This document shows positions 1 to 10,003 of a stretch of DNA of 33,878 bases, one piece after another. Numbering within the stretch: the stretch's first letter is position 1; each line of letters opens with the position of its first letter. The notes beneath the pieces were generated by a model. It saw nothing but the letters and a program-made list of their open reading frames with translations. It had not been told where the DNA came from and did not search any database. Both the position numbers and the translations under genes were made by a program. Source of the DNA: Mucilaginibacter sp. (lineage in GTDB: Bacteria > Bacteroidota > Bacteroidia > Sphingobacteriales > Sphingobacteriaceae); contig JAQBOY010000399.1 of the NCBI GenBank assembly GCA_028287805.1, forward strand, positions 1-33,878, read 5' to 3'.

Positions 1-1
1 A

Positions 2-346
2 ATTACTGCAGACAGAGATAAGATCGGCTCCGTAGTCTCCAACCTCATCAGCAATGCAGTTAAATATTCACCAAGGGGTAAGCTGATTGAAATTGATTAC
101 AAAATCAACGGAAACATGATTGTTGCGAGTGTGAAAGATGAGGGGATGGGTATCAAACCGAAGGATATAGATAAGATATTTGAGCGCTATTATCGCGTAG
201 AAACTAAACAAACGCAGCATATCTCCGGTTTCGGTATCGGCTTGTATTTAAGTGCGGAAATTATTAAGCGGCATGAAGGTAAAATATGGGCGGAAAGTGA
301 AAGTGGGAAAGGATCAACATTTTATTTTGAACTGCCGTTAATGTAA
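2..346 (+). CDS. Sensor histidine kinase, C-terminal HATPase_c fragment (5' truncated by window edge)
   Basis: Frame 2 is open from the window edge: ..DRDKIGSVVSNLISNAVKYSPRG (N box), DEGMGIKPKDIDKIFERYYR, GFGIGLYLSAEIIKRHEGKIWAESESGKGSTFYFELPL (G boxes). The ORF track starts it too late, at 116. Confidence 0.93.
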   Translation: MTADRDKIGSVVSNLISNAVKYSPRGKLIEIDYKINGNMIVASVKDEGMGIKPKDIDKIFERYYRVETKQTQHISGFGIGLYLSAEIIKRHEGKIWAESESGKGSTFYFELPLM

Positions 347-798
347 AACTATAAATTAAGCTAGAAGAGGGTGCGGTTGTATTATTTATTTGAACGACTA
401 TTTACTCCTGCAACTTAGTTTGCCATAACATAAGACCGAGTTTATTACACGAAACGCCATTTGCTGTAGATGAATACTTTTCATCATTTCCGATCTTAGC
501 CGTCAACCTTAACCATGTCACTTTGCAGCTTCATCACCTGAAAAGCGTCCCTTTAGCAGCTGTGGTAATATCCGCGGCTGCTTTCATTTACACCTGGCGC
601 ATGCGGTAATTTAAAAGTTAAATTAAAAATCCGGGGTATTTTTTGCCATTTTAATTAAAAATGAATATGTATGTTAAATAAATGTTGATTTAAATTAAAG
701 ATTATAACAATTATTATAAATAATACTCTAATTTTACGATATTATATGCTGTAAACGAACTAAGCATCAAAACTATCTCCAAACATAGCGAAGAAAGC

Positions 799-1323
799 AT
801 GCTAATTTGCTTGAAAGAAGGAAAAATTTCGGCTTTTGAGCAAGCGTATGAGTTGTATTGGTCAAATTTATATAGTTATGCTTACAATATTTTAAGGAAT
901 AAGATGGTTTGCGAGGAAATAGTTCAAGAAACATTCCTTTCCTTATGGAACAAGCGCGAACGACTACATATTACACATTCATTAAAAGCTTATTTACTTA
1001 CAGCCGTTAAATTTCAAGTTTTAAATTACATGCGTTCCGAAAAAGTACGGAAAGAATACGCAGCGGTTTATACGGCCTTTGAAAAGTTTCCATATGACAA
1101 TTCAAATGAAGAGAGAATATATCTGTCGGATTTGGAAAATTTGGTTGAAAGTGAAGTCTCAAAATTACCTCATAAGTGTCAGCAAGTTTATAGATTGAGT
1201 AGAAATGAACATCAATCTATAAAAAATATAGCTGATTTATTAAATATTTCTCATAAAACTGTAGAAAATCATCTTACAAAGGCATTAAAACAACTGAGAT
1301 CGTCCTTAGGTGGACTGTTTTAA
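799..1323 (+). CDS. RNA polymerase sigma-70 factor, ECF subfamily
   Basis: 174 aa with region 2 (AYELYWSNLYSYAYNILRNKMVCEEIVQETFLSLWNKR) and region 4 HTH (HQSIKNIADLLNISHKTVENHLTKALKQLR); followed by a fecR-like gene. Confidence 0.93.
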   Translation: MLICLKEGKISAFEQAYELYWSNLYSYAYNILRNKMVCEEIVQETFLSLWNKRERLHITHSLKAYLLTAVKFQVLNYMRSEKVRKEYAAVYTAFEKFPYDNSNEERIYLSDLENLVESEVSKLPHKCQQVYRLSRNEHQSIKNIADLLNISHKTVENHLTKALKQLRSSLGGLF

Positions 1324-1487
1324 TTGCTAATTCTATTATTTATTCCCTATTTATTGCTATTTTAATGTATATTTCCTTAATTAATTGGAATTATAGAGAA
1401 TTAAATTACTTTTTTTTTAAAAAAATCTTAAAATGAGTAGGTGTATGGCCTTAGTTAACTGACTTACATATATAGCTACTAAGATTA

Positions 1488-2480
1488 TTGTCCAAACAAA
1501 TGCAAGAAAAAGAGTTTGATAAATTAATTGATCAGTATTTGAAAGATAAGCTAAGCCTGGAAGAAAGAGCCAAAGTTGATATGATGCTTGATCATATGGC
1601 TGATGATACAGCATTTGATAATTTATCAGCGGCAGAGCGTGAGCATTCAAAAAAAAGGATATTGAGGCAATTAATTAACCAAATAAAGCCGGCAAGAAAA
1701 GCTCCGGTATTAATTGCACATATATATCTATATCCCTTATTAAAAATAGCTTCCTGTATTGCTTTATTTGGCATTTTTATATGGGCTTTTAGTGCCAGGC
1801 TTAAAGAATTTTTTAATATACAGCAATATGCTTCTATTACAAACTCAACTGGCCACATCACTAAAAGCATACTTTCCGACGGAACTATTATATGGCTAAA
1901 AGGAAATAGTAAACTAAATTACCCTGTAAAATTTAAAGGAGCTTTAAGAAAAGTGGATTTGGAAGGTGAAGCACTTTTTGAAGTGGCTAAAGATGCTGCG
2001 CATCCCTTTATTATTCATTGCGGTAACTTAACTACCCGCGTATTAGGTACAAGTTTTAATATTAAATATGTAAATAATAAAATAGAGGTTAATGTTTTAA
2101 CCGGGCGTGTGTTTTTAAGCTCAAAAAATACTGCAATTACTTTACATCCATATCAGAAAGCCGTATATTCTCAATTAAAGAATGTAATTATTAAAGAAGT
2201 AAGACCTGTTTTTAATGTTGCAGCGCTTACAAAAGGCACCGAGTATAACATGTTTTTTAATGATGCCAGGGTGGAGGAGGTTTTACAGCGGATTGAAAAA
2301 AAATTTGGTATAACTATTACTGTTGAAAATTCAAAAATTTACAATACACTTATTACAGCTGACTTTACAGACCAATCTTTAAAAAATACAATGAGCATGA
2401 TGAGTGAAGCACTTAATATTGATTTTGAAATAAATGGAAAATCTGTACTGGTAAAGAATAAAAGTAAAATAAATCAATAA
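1488..2480 (+). CDS. FecR family anti-sigma factor (TTG start as given, or ATG at 1500)
   Basis: Single TM segment, then a FecR-like domain (DGTIIWLKGNSKLNYPVKFKGALRKVDLEGEALFEVAKDAAHPFIIHCGNLTTRVLGTSFNIKYV); adjacent to the ECF sigma gene. Confidence 0.92.
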   Translation: MSKQMQEKEFDKLIDQYLKDKLSLEERAKVDMMLDHMADDTAFDNLSAAEREHSKKRILRQLINQIKPARKAPVLIAHIYLYPLLKIASCIALFGIFIWAFSARLKEFFNIQQYASITNSTGHITKSILSDGTIIWLKGNSKLNYPVKFKGALRKVDLEGEALFEVAKDAAHPFIIHCGNLTTRVLGTSFNIKYVNNKIEVNVLTGRVFLSSKNTAITLHPYQKAVYSQLKNVIIKEVRPVFNVAALTKGTEYNMFFNDARVEEVLQRIEKKFGITITVENSKIYNTLITADFTDQSLKNTMSMMSEALNIDFEINGKSVLVKNKSKINQ

Positions 2481-2548
2481 TTTAATTAACGACTAACTAA
2501 ACGCAATTGCTTATGATTAAATAAAAACTCTCTATAATCAATTAAAAA

Positions 2549-2630
2549 GCAGAGATGTTGAACCCATCTCTGCCATCACTTCCCTTAAGTTTTCAAAAAT
2601 GACCCAAAGTTTTGGGTAAGGGATTTTTTT
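2549..2630 (+). terminator. Structured intercistronic leader with intrinsic-terminator-like hairpin between fecR and susC
   Basis: Stem 1 GCAGAGATG (2549-2557)/CATCTCTGC (2565-2573). Stem 2 outer TCCCTTA (2581-2587)/TAAGGGA (2617-2623). Inner ACCCAAA (2602-2608)/TTTGGGT (2611-2617). A run of 7 T follows at 2624-2630. Confidence 0.72.
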
Positions 2631-2671
2631 GTCTCATTCAATCAGGAAATCAACAAAAATTCAACAAATGT

Positions 2672-5600
2672 ATGCAAAAATGTAAGAAAAGGAAAAACGA
2701 TTTTTTAATTAAGCTTATGCGAATATCAATGTTACAAATCATTGCGATAATTATGTTCTCGGGCATCGCTTTCGCAAATCCTGATTATGCACAGATCTTA
2801 AATAAAAGACTATCAGTCAACTTAAAAAACGTTACTCTAAAAGAAGCATTAAATGATATTACGAATAAAATTGATGTAAAGTTTGTTTACAGTTCCACCA
2901 TGATCCCGCTTAATAATAAAGTTAGCGTTAGTGCCAGCGGAGAAAAATTAGGAATTATCTTAAACACATTACTTATTCAATTAAATATAAATTATACTGT
3001 AAATGATATTAGTGGATCCATTATTTTAAAAAAGGATGATAAGCCAATTTCAGACAATGCAGTACCTAACAAAACAATTACTGGCAAGGTTACCTCAAAA
3101 ACAGATGGATCTCCTTTGCCGGGTGTTAGTATAAAGATTAAAGACGTCAACAAGGGAACAGTTACAGATGCAGATGGAAAATATTCAATTAGCGTTCCCG
3201 GAGATGGAAGTGTGTTGGTTTTTACTTATATCGGTTATCAAAAATTAGAAATAACAGTAGGCAGTGCAACTGTTGTTAATGCTCAACTTGTTGATGATTC
3301 AAAGGCCTTAAATGAAGTAGTAGTAACAGCAGCAGGTATTAAGCGTGAAAAAAACGCATTAGGATATTCTGTAACTACGGTTACCGCCGATAAGTTAGCT
3401 CAAAAATCAGAACCTGATCCATTGCGGGCATTAACCGGAAAAGTTGCCGGTGTTAACGTTCAGTCGTCAGGTGGTGTTGCAGGTGGTGCTACCAATATCA
3501 CAATCAGGGGTAATTCATCCCTTAATGGAAATAATCAGCCATTATTTGTTGTAGACGGAATTCCATTTGATAATTCAAGCTTTACAAATGTTGGCGCTAC
3601 CAGCGTTGGCGCATCAGGGGTTACTAACCGTGCTTATGATCTCGACCCCAATAATATAGAAAGCATGACAGTGCTTAAAGGTGCTGCCGCTGCCGCCTTA
3701 TATGGTTCAAGAGCGGCTAATGGTGCTATTATAATTACAACAAAATCAGGAAAGAAACAAAGCCGGAAAGGGACAGAAATAACATACAGCACTTCTTATG
3801 CTTTTGAAAACGTTTCCGGTTTGCCTGATTATCAAACATCGTATGGGCAGGGAACTAATAATGATTACCGCCAGGGTGTTTATGCATCATGGGGACAGCC
3901 CTTTCCAGGTGTTACCAGTATTATTCCAACACGGTCAACTATTCCTATGCAGTTAACGCGTACGTTTGGTTCAAATGTATTTCCTCAATTTTACCAGGCT
4001 GATGGAATAACCCCTATTCAGGTGCCTTATCAATCTTATGCCAAGGAGAACGTAAAAAACTTTTTCCAGACAGGAAGTTTGTATGAAAATGCGGTTTCCA
4101 TCTCTTCAGGCAGCGAAAAAGGAAATTTTACGGCTGGTATATCCAGAAGTACCAATACGGGAGTTGTTCCTAGTAATAATATTAACCGTACCTCCGTAAA
4201 TGTTGGTGGAAATATCAAATTAGAAAATAAATTTTATGCAAGCGGCTCCATTAATTATGTAACAACAAACCAGCAATCTCCACCAATTGGAGGTAGTACA
4301 GGTTCAATTATGTCAGCGTTAATGTATACGCCTACCAGCTATGATCTTACACACTATCCCTATGAAAATCCAATTGATGGAAGTAACGTGTATGATTATA
4401 CGGGTGTTGACAACCCTTACTGGTCTGTTAAACACAGTGTTTCAACCAGTAATGTTGACAGGTATTATGGCAATTTAGTGCTTGGATTTGACCCGTTGCC
4501 ATGGTTAAATATTCAAAATTCAGCTGGTTTTAATGCTTATACAGACAGGCGCATAAATGTTAGAGGAAAGGGCTCTTCTTCTTATTCTAATGGAAGTATA
4601 ACAACGGATAATATTTACCGCCAGGAACTTGATAATACACTTTTGGTTACTGCTACCAAAGCGCTTAGCAGTGATTTATCTTTAAAATGGATTGTAGGTA
4701 ACAATATTAATCAGCGGGTAACAGACCGCCAGGCTTTTTATGGCGACGGAATGATCGTTGCTGATTTAAATACCATTACTAATACAAGTTCTGTTACGCC
4801 TATTCAGTTAGCAAACAACAGGAACTATATTAAACAGCGTTTTTATGCGTTTTTTACCGATATAACTTTTGATTATAAGACCTATGCTTCTTTGAACCTT
4901 GTAGGCCGTAATGATATATCTTCAACTCTGCCGGTAAACAACAGAAGCTATTATTATGGTGGAGCAAACGGCTCGTTCATATTTAGTAAAGCATTTAAAA
5001 TTCCTACTAATATCCTGAACTTTGGTAAGGTAAGAGGTGGCTACACACGGGTTGGAAATGAAGCTTCTGCTTATCAAACAGCAGAGTTTTACCTTATTAA
5101 TTCACCATTAGGAGCGTCAAGCGGATCAGGATCTATCGGAACGCCTTATACACCTGCCGGTGGCAGTACCTATAACACAGTTACTTTAGCTAACTTACTT
5201 ACTAATGATAATTTAAAGCCTGAATTTATTACTGAATTGGAATTAGGAACTGAATTGCAATTTTTTAATAATCGTATTGGGATAGATTTTACTTATTATA
5301 GTAAAAAGAGTACCTCTCAAATATTCGAAGTAACAGCGGCTCCCTCATCCGGCTTTACTACACAAATACTTAATTTAGGTGAGGCTACAAATAAAGGTAT
5401 TGAAATTGGGCTTAACTTAGCACCTATCCGTACTAACGGTGGATTTAATTGGGATATATCATCTGTATTTACCCGCAACAGAAATATCATTAATAATCTG
5501 GGCGGATATCAGCAGTTTGTTTATGGCGGACCAAACGGCACAAGCAGCGTACACATGGTTGGACAACCTTATGGTTTAATTTATGGTACCGGTTATGCGC

Positions 5601-6259
5601 GGGATGCTGCAGGAAATATTTTGATTGACCCAAATACAGGTAAACCACTTGTTTCTGGTTCTTTAAAACCAATAGGTAATCCAAATCCTGATTTTGTTCT
5701 GGGTATTACAAATAACTTTAACTATAAGAATTTTTCATTAAGCATTTTGTTTGACTGGAAAAAAGGCGGCTCCCTTTATTCCAATACAGTTGGTCAAATG
5801 TTAGCGCGTGGTGTAACTAAAGACACCCAAAACAGGGAGTTTCAAATTGTATCTCCGGGAGTATTAGGTAACGCGTCAACTTTAAAACCGTTGCTTGATG
5901 CAAATGGTAAGGAAATACCAAACAATGTTGGAATATCTTATGAGGATTATTTTTTTAGCGGTGGATTAGGGCCCGGTGGTGTTGATGAAGGTTCTGTTTT
6001 TGATGCTACTGTATTTCGTTTGCGTGAAATATCCTTTTCTTACCAGGTACCAAAAAATGTTTTGAAAAGGACACCATTCGGCGCGGCTTCTATTTCAGTG
6101 AGTGGCCGTAACCTGTGGTATTATGCACCAAATTTTCCTAAATACACCAATTTTGACCCTGAAGTAAGTTCTTTAGGCGTAGGTAACTCCCAGGGCTATG
6201 ATAACCTTGCTGTTCCAACAACTAAAAGGTTTGGTATTAATCTAAAAGTAAGCTTTTAA
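2672..6259 (+). CDS. SusC/RagA-family TonB-dependent outer membrane transducer with N-terminal STN domain
   Basis: STN domain (LSVNLKNVTLKEALNDITNKIDVKFVYSS), carboxypeptidase-like repeat (ITGKVTSKTDGSPLPGVSIKIKDVNKGTVTDADGKYSISVPG), plug (NEVVVTAAGIKREKNALGYSVTTV..GKVAGVNVQSSGG..ITIRGNSSLNGNNQPLFVVDGIPFDNS). Start placed at ATG 2672; the track's TTG 2612 lies inside the terminator-like hairpin. Confidence 0.95.
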   Translation: MQKCKKRKNDFLIKLMRISMLQIIAIIMFSGIAFANPDYAQILNKRLSVNLKNVTLKEALNDITNKIDVKFVYSSTMIPLNNKVSVSASGEKLGIILNTLLIQLNINYTVNDISGSIILKKDDKPISDNAVPNKTITGKVTSKTDGSPLPGVSIKIKDVNKGTVTDADGKYSISVPGDGSVLVFTYIGYQKLEITVGSATVVNAQLVDDSKALNEVVVTAAGIKREKNALGYSVTTVTADKLAQKSEPDPLRALTGKVAGVNVQSSGGVAGGATNITIRGNSSLNGNNQPLFVVDGIPFDNSSFTNVGATSVGASGVTNRAYDLDPNNIESMTVLKGAAAAALYGSRAANGAIIITTKSGKKQSRKGTEITYSTSYAFENVSGLPDYQTSYGQGTNNDYRQGVYASWGQPFPGVTSIIPTRSTIPMQLTRTFGSNVFPQFYQADGITPIQVPYQSYAKENVKNFFQTGSLYENAVSISSGSEKGNFTAGISRSTNTGVVPSNNINRTSVNVGGNIKLENKFYASGSINYVTTNQQSPPIGGSTGSIMSALMYTPTSYDLTHYPYENPIDGSNVYDYTGVDNPYWSVKHSVSTSNVDRYYGNLVLGFDPLPWLNIQNSAGFNAYTDRRINVRGKGSSSYSNGSITTDNIYRQELDNTLLVTATKALSSDLSLKWIVGNNINQRVTDRQAFYGDGMIVADLNTITNTSSVTPIQLANNRNYIKQRFYAFFTDITFDYKTYASLNLVGRNDISSTLPVNNRSYYYGGANGSFIFSKAFKIPTNILNFGKVRGGYTRVGNEASAYQTAEFYLINSPLGASSGSGSIGTPYTPAGGSTYNTVTLANLLTNDNLKPEFITELELGTELQFFNNRIGIDFTYYSKKSTSQIFEVTAAPSSGFTTQILNLGEATNKGIEIGLNLAPIRTNGGFNWDISSVFTRNRNIINNLGGYQQFVYGGPNGTSSVHMVGQPYGLIYGTGYARDAAGNILIDPNTGKPLVSGSLKPIGNPNPDFVLGITNNFNYKNFSLSILFDWKKGGSLYSNTVGQMLARGVTKDTQNREFQIVSPGVLGNASTLKPLLDANGKEIPNNVGISYEDYFFSGGLGPGGVDEGSVFDATVFRLREISFSYQVPKNVLKRTPFGAASISVSGRNLWYYAPNFPKYTNFDPEVSSLGVGNSQGYDNLAVPTTKRFGINLKVSF

Positions 6260-6262
6260 TAC

Positions 6263-7900
6263 ATGAAATCAATGGCATTTAAATCAGATATACTTATGAA
6301 ATTAAGCTATAAAAAGTACATTTTCCTGCTAACAACAGTTGTTTTGCTCACGGGTAATTCCTGCAAAAAGTTTGTGGATGTAAACGTCGATCCAAATAAC
6401 CCCACATCGGCACAACTGGCGTTATTACTACCTTCAACTCAAATATCACTGGTAGGTAACATGAGCCAATTAAATAACGGTACATCAACCATAATACAAC
6501 ATACTATTGCTTCAACCAATCAAAGCCGTTTTCAACAAAGCGGTACAGATTTCAGCAGTTCATGGGATGGCTTTTATAGTCAAACCCTAAATGATGTAGA
6601 ATCTATTATCAGCTCTGGTACGGCACAACAACAATGGGGTTATGTAGCCATTGCTAAATTTGAAAAGGCCTATTTATATAGTTTGATGGTTGATATGTGG
6701 GGTGATATACCGTATACCGACGCAGAACAAGGTCAGCATAACACCAGCCCCTCTTTAGAAAACGGAGCAGCCATATATGAAAAATTACTGCTTTTAATAG
6801 ATGATGGAATTGCAAATGCAAACAAAATAACGGCAACCACTTTGGTTCCGGCTAATGCAGATGTATTTTACGCGGGTACTAAAACCTCATGGATTAGTAT
6901 GGCTAATTCATTAAAGCTAAAACTATATAATCAGATCCGCTTAGTAGACCCTGCAAGGTCAGCTACGGCAATTAAAAGTTTAATTACAGGTGGGGTTCCT
7001 TTAATTAATAGTAGTTCGCTTGACTTTACCTTTAAATTTGGCTCATCACAAAATCCAAACAATCGTAATCCATGGCACCGTTCTGAATATCAGTCTGGTA
7101 AATCTTTTTATCAAAGCCAATCGTTTATCGATTTTTTGTTTACTCGTGATGATCCCCGTTTGCGTTACTATATATTCAGGCAAAATGCTACAGTAGGCCT
7201 AAATAATGCAAGCAATAGTAATGGTTATTATGGTCGTAATCCAGGTGATGGTACTGCCGCCCCTGCAGATCAGTCCCGGCGCTCAACCTTTGGTATTTAT
7301 CCGGCCGGAGGATTATATGATAATACCCCAATTAACAATCTTCCATCGACCAATATCTATCTTACAAACACCGGTGCTACCGGTACAGCAAAAGTAGTGG
7401 CAGTTACCGATGGCACAGGCGCTGGACTTATGCCTTTGATTACTTATTCAATGGTGAAGTTTATAAGGGCTGAAGCAGCTTTAACATTAGCTACAGGAGA
7501 TGATGCAAGACAAAGCCTTAGTGATGCAGTTACTGCTAACTTAACCACTGTAAGCACCTACGCGTCAGCAAATGGTGGTGCTACCATACCAGCCGCATCA
7601 ATAACAGGTTATGTAAACAGACTGCTTGCACAGTATGATGCAGCGGATAATAACGGAAAGTTAAACCTGGTGATGACACAAAAGTATATTGCTTCTTTTG
7701 GCAATGGTATGGAAGTGTATAATGATTATAGAAGAACAGGTTTACCTGTTTTACGTACGCTTTTATCCCCGCTTAACGTATTTCCGCTCCGTCTTTATTA
7801 CTCTCAAACAGAACTGTCTGCAAATACTTTTTTTGCTGGCGACAAAGGAAGCCAGCTTCAAATTGCACAACAGATTACACCGGTTTTTTGGGACAAATAA
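6263..7900 (+). CDS. SusD/RagB-like nutrient-binding outer membrane lipoprotein (start possibly 6296)
   Basis: Lipobox-like signal (LLTTVVLLTGNSCKK) and FVDVNVDPNNPTSAQ..LLPSTQ, typical of the SusD-like family that follows susC; immediately downstream of susC. Confidence 0.9.
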   Translation: MKSMAFKSDILMKLSYKKYIFLLTTVVLLTGNSCKKFVDVNVDPNNPTSAQLALLLPSTQISLVGNMSQLNNGTSTIIQHTIASTNQSRFQQSGTDFSSSWDGFYSQTLNDVESIISSGTAQQQWGYVAIAKFEKAYLYSLMVDMWGDIPYTDAEQGQHNTSPSLENGAAIYEKLLLLIDDGIANANKITATTLVPANADVFYAGTKTSWISMANSLKLKLYNQIRLVDPARSATAIKSLITGGVPLINSSSLDFTFKFGSSQNPNNRNPWHRSEYQSGKSFYQSQSFIDFLFTRDDPRLRYYIFRQNATVGLNNASNSNGYYGRNPGDGTAAPADQSRRSTFGIYPAGGLYDNTPINNLPSTNIYLTNTGATGTAKVVAVTDGTGAGLMPLITYSMVKFIRAEAALTLATGDDARQSLSDAVTANLTTVSTYASANGGATIPAASITGYVNRLLAQYDAADNNGKLNLVMTQKYIASFGNGMEVYNDYRRTGLPVLRTLLSPLNVFPLRLYYSQTELSANTFFAGDKGSQLQIAQQITPVFWDK

Positions 7901-7969
7901 AAATGGATGGTTCACATTACCAAACATAGTTTAGCTATAAATGAAATATTATAACATTAAAAATTAGTT

Positions 7970-8590
7970 ATGAAAAAATACATACTGGTCGTATCGTTTG
8001 CTTTACTGGGAATATGGAGCTGTAAAAAAGTTCATTACGAATGGCAGAACTATACTTATACAGCTGTTCCAATTGTTAATCTTGATACCACAAAAACAGC
8101 TTTGCCAACCCGGCAAACAGCCAAAGTAGCCTTCTTTAATCTGAAAGATCCGGCTGTTGCTAATCAGCAATTTTCTTTTACCTTAAACTGGGAAGGATTT
8201 GGTTTATCATCGGTAAAATCTATTGAGGTTTATACCAGTTTTAATAAAGCCGAGTCCAGTGTTCCGGCTTATCCCATAGTCATATCTTATCCGGGAAACT
8301 TATATCCAAATATTGCGCAGTTTCCACTTCCAAGTCTTGTCGGAACAAGTGATAATCTTTTTGACACAGTTACTTCTTTTCCTAAAACTTACACATTTAC
8401 AGCCGCGCAGCTGGCTGCAATAACAGGTGTAAGCTTAAGTACTGTTACAACAAATGATTACTTTATATTCAAGTTTATTTTGAATCTGACAGACGGCCGA
8501 AGGATAGTTTCTTACTTTAATAATGTTTGTGACGAAGCACGGGGTGAACCAGGTGATTGCAGGGTAGGGGTAAGATTTAAAAATCAATAA
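7970..8590 (+). CDS. Hypothetical SusCD-associated lipoprotein
   Basis: 206 aa; lipoprotein signal MKKYILVVSFALLGIWSCKK; co-directional between susD-like and peptidase genes. No family recognised. Confidence 0.8.
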   Translation: MKKYILVVSFALLGIWSCKKVHYEWQNYTYTAVPIVNLDTTKTALPTRQTAKVAFFNLKDPAVANQQFSFTLNWEGFGLSSVKSIEVYTSFNKAESSVPAYPIVISYPGNLYPNIAQFPLPSLVGTSDNLFDTVTSFPKTYTFTAAQLAAITGVSLSTVTTNDYFIFKFILNLTDGRRIVSYFNNVCDEARGEPGDCRVGVRFKNQ

Positions 8591-8601
8591 AAACGATATA
8601 T

Positions 8602-9936
8602 ATGAAATACTTTGAAAGAAAGTGGATAAAATTAGCCTTGATTTTATTATTGGGAGCCATGCAGCAGGAATTATATGCCCAGGAAGATGTTCCGGAAGCA
8701 AAAAAACTGGCTATCGCAGATAAAAAATACAGCCGGGAGGTTAGCATTATCGGGAATAAAGAAGTTATAAAAAAAGCGTTTCAAACCATTGTTGACTTGC
8801 AACCGCAAACGTTACAGGACCATATTTTGCTTACCCAAATACCTGCTCCGCCCTATAAAGAAATGGTTAGGGCAACAAAATATGCAGAATTGATGAAAGC
8901 CGCCGGCGCAGATTCTGTATGGATTGATAATGTAGGGAATGTGATTGCTAAACGGAAAGGCCGTGTAGGTAAAAGAACAGTTGTACTTGAAGGCCACATG
9001 GATACCGTTTTTCCTGAAGGGACTGATGTTAAGGTCAAAAGTAAAGGCGACACTTTATGCGCACCCGGAATTTCTGATGATACCCGGGGGCTGGCAATGG
9101 TGCTTACTGTACTTAAAGCTGTTAAACAAAACGGTATAGAAACTGACGCCGATATATTATTTGTTGGTGCGGTAGGCGAAGAAGGGCAGGGTGATTTGCG
9201 TGGTGTTAAAAACCTTTTTAGCGATAAAGGCCCCGGTAAAATTGATTCTTATATAGCTATAGACGGTACCGATATAAACAGGATTGTACACCGTGGCCTG
9301 GGGTCGCACCGGTACCGGGTTACTTTTAAAGGTCTGGGAGGTCATTCTTCGGGAGCATTTGGTTTGGCCAATCCGCATAATGCCTTGGCTCGTGCCATAC
9401 ATTATTGGGTTTTAGATGCTGATAAATTTGCATTTGAAAAAGGCGTTCGGGTTACTTATAATGTAGGCGTTATAGGGGGTGGTACATCTGTAAATTCAAT
9501 TCCTTTTGAATCATGGATGGAAGTAGATATGAGATCAGAAAGCCCCGAACGCTTAGCTGGAATTGACAAGCTGCTTCAGGATGCCGTTCAAAAAGGGTTA
9601 CAGGAAGAGAACCAGATGAAACACCTGGGCCCACCTCTTACAGTTGATGTAAAATTGATAGGGGATCGCCCATCTGGTTTAGAAGATCCGAATTTGCCAT
9701 TTATACAACGGGCAATTGCTGCCACAAGTTTTGTACATGCAGTACCGGATTTAGGTGTAGGTTCAACAAATTCAAACATCCCATTTTCAAAAGGCGTTCC
9801 GGCAGTTACGCTTGGTAGCGGAGGGAAATCAGGTGGTGCTCATGCTTTAAGCGAATGGTGGTTAGATGATAAAGGCTACCTGGCTACGCAACGTGCACTA
9901 TTGCTGTTAGTAACAGAAGCAGGAATGTCCAATTGA
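8602..9936 (+). CDS. Secreted M20 family metallopeptidase (peptidase T/dipeptidase-like)
   Basis: Signal peptide (..LALILLLGAMQQELYAQ), metal-site motifs VVLEGHMDTVFPEG, SDDTRGLAM, GAVGEEGQGDLRG, and a GGHSSGAFG dimerisation-domain motif. Confidence 0.92.
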   Translation: MKYFERKWIKLALILLLGAMQQELYAQEDVPEAKKLAIADKKYSREVSIIGNKEVIKKAFQTIVDLQPQTLQDHILLTQIPAPPYKEMVRATKYAELMKAAGADSVWIDNVGNVIAKRKGRVGKRTVVLEGHMDTVFPEGTDVKVKSKGDTLCAPGISDDTRGLAMVLTVLKAVKQNGIETDADILFVGAVGEEGQGDLRGVKNLFSDKGPGKIDSYIAIDGTDINRIVHRGLGSHRYRVTFKGLGGHSSGAFGLANPHNALARAIHYWVLDADKFAFEKGVRVTYNVGVIGGGTSVNSIPFESWMEVDMRSESPERLAGIDKLLQDAVQKGLQEENQMKHLGPPLTVDVKLIGDRPSGLEDPNLPFIQRAIAATSFVHAVPDLGVGSTNSNIPFSKGVPAVTLGSGGKSGGAHALSEWWLDDKGYLATQRALLLLVTEAGMSN

Positions 9937-10003
9937 TTTTTCTACAGATAAATAATGGTATACGTCTGCTTAAATATTAGAATATATTAATAAACAATTA
10001 GTT

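Noticed and set aside
1417-1870. Minus ORFs 1417..1650 and 1592..1870
   Set aside because: Antisense to fecR; no family features.
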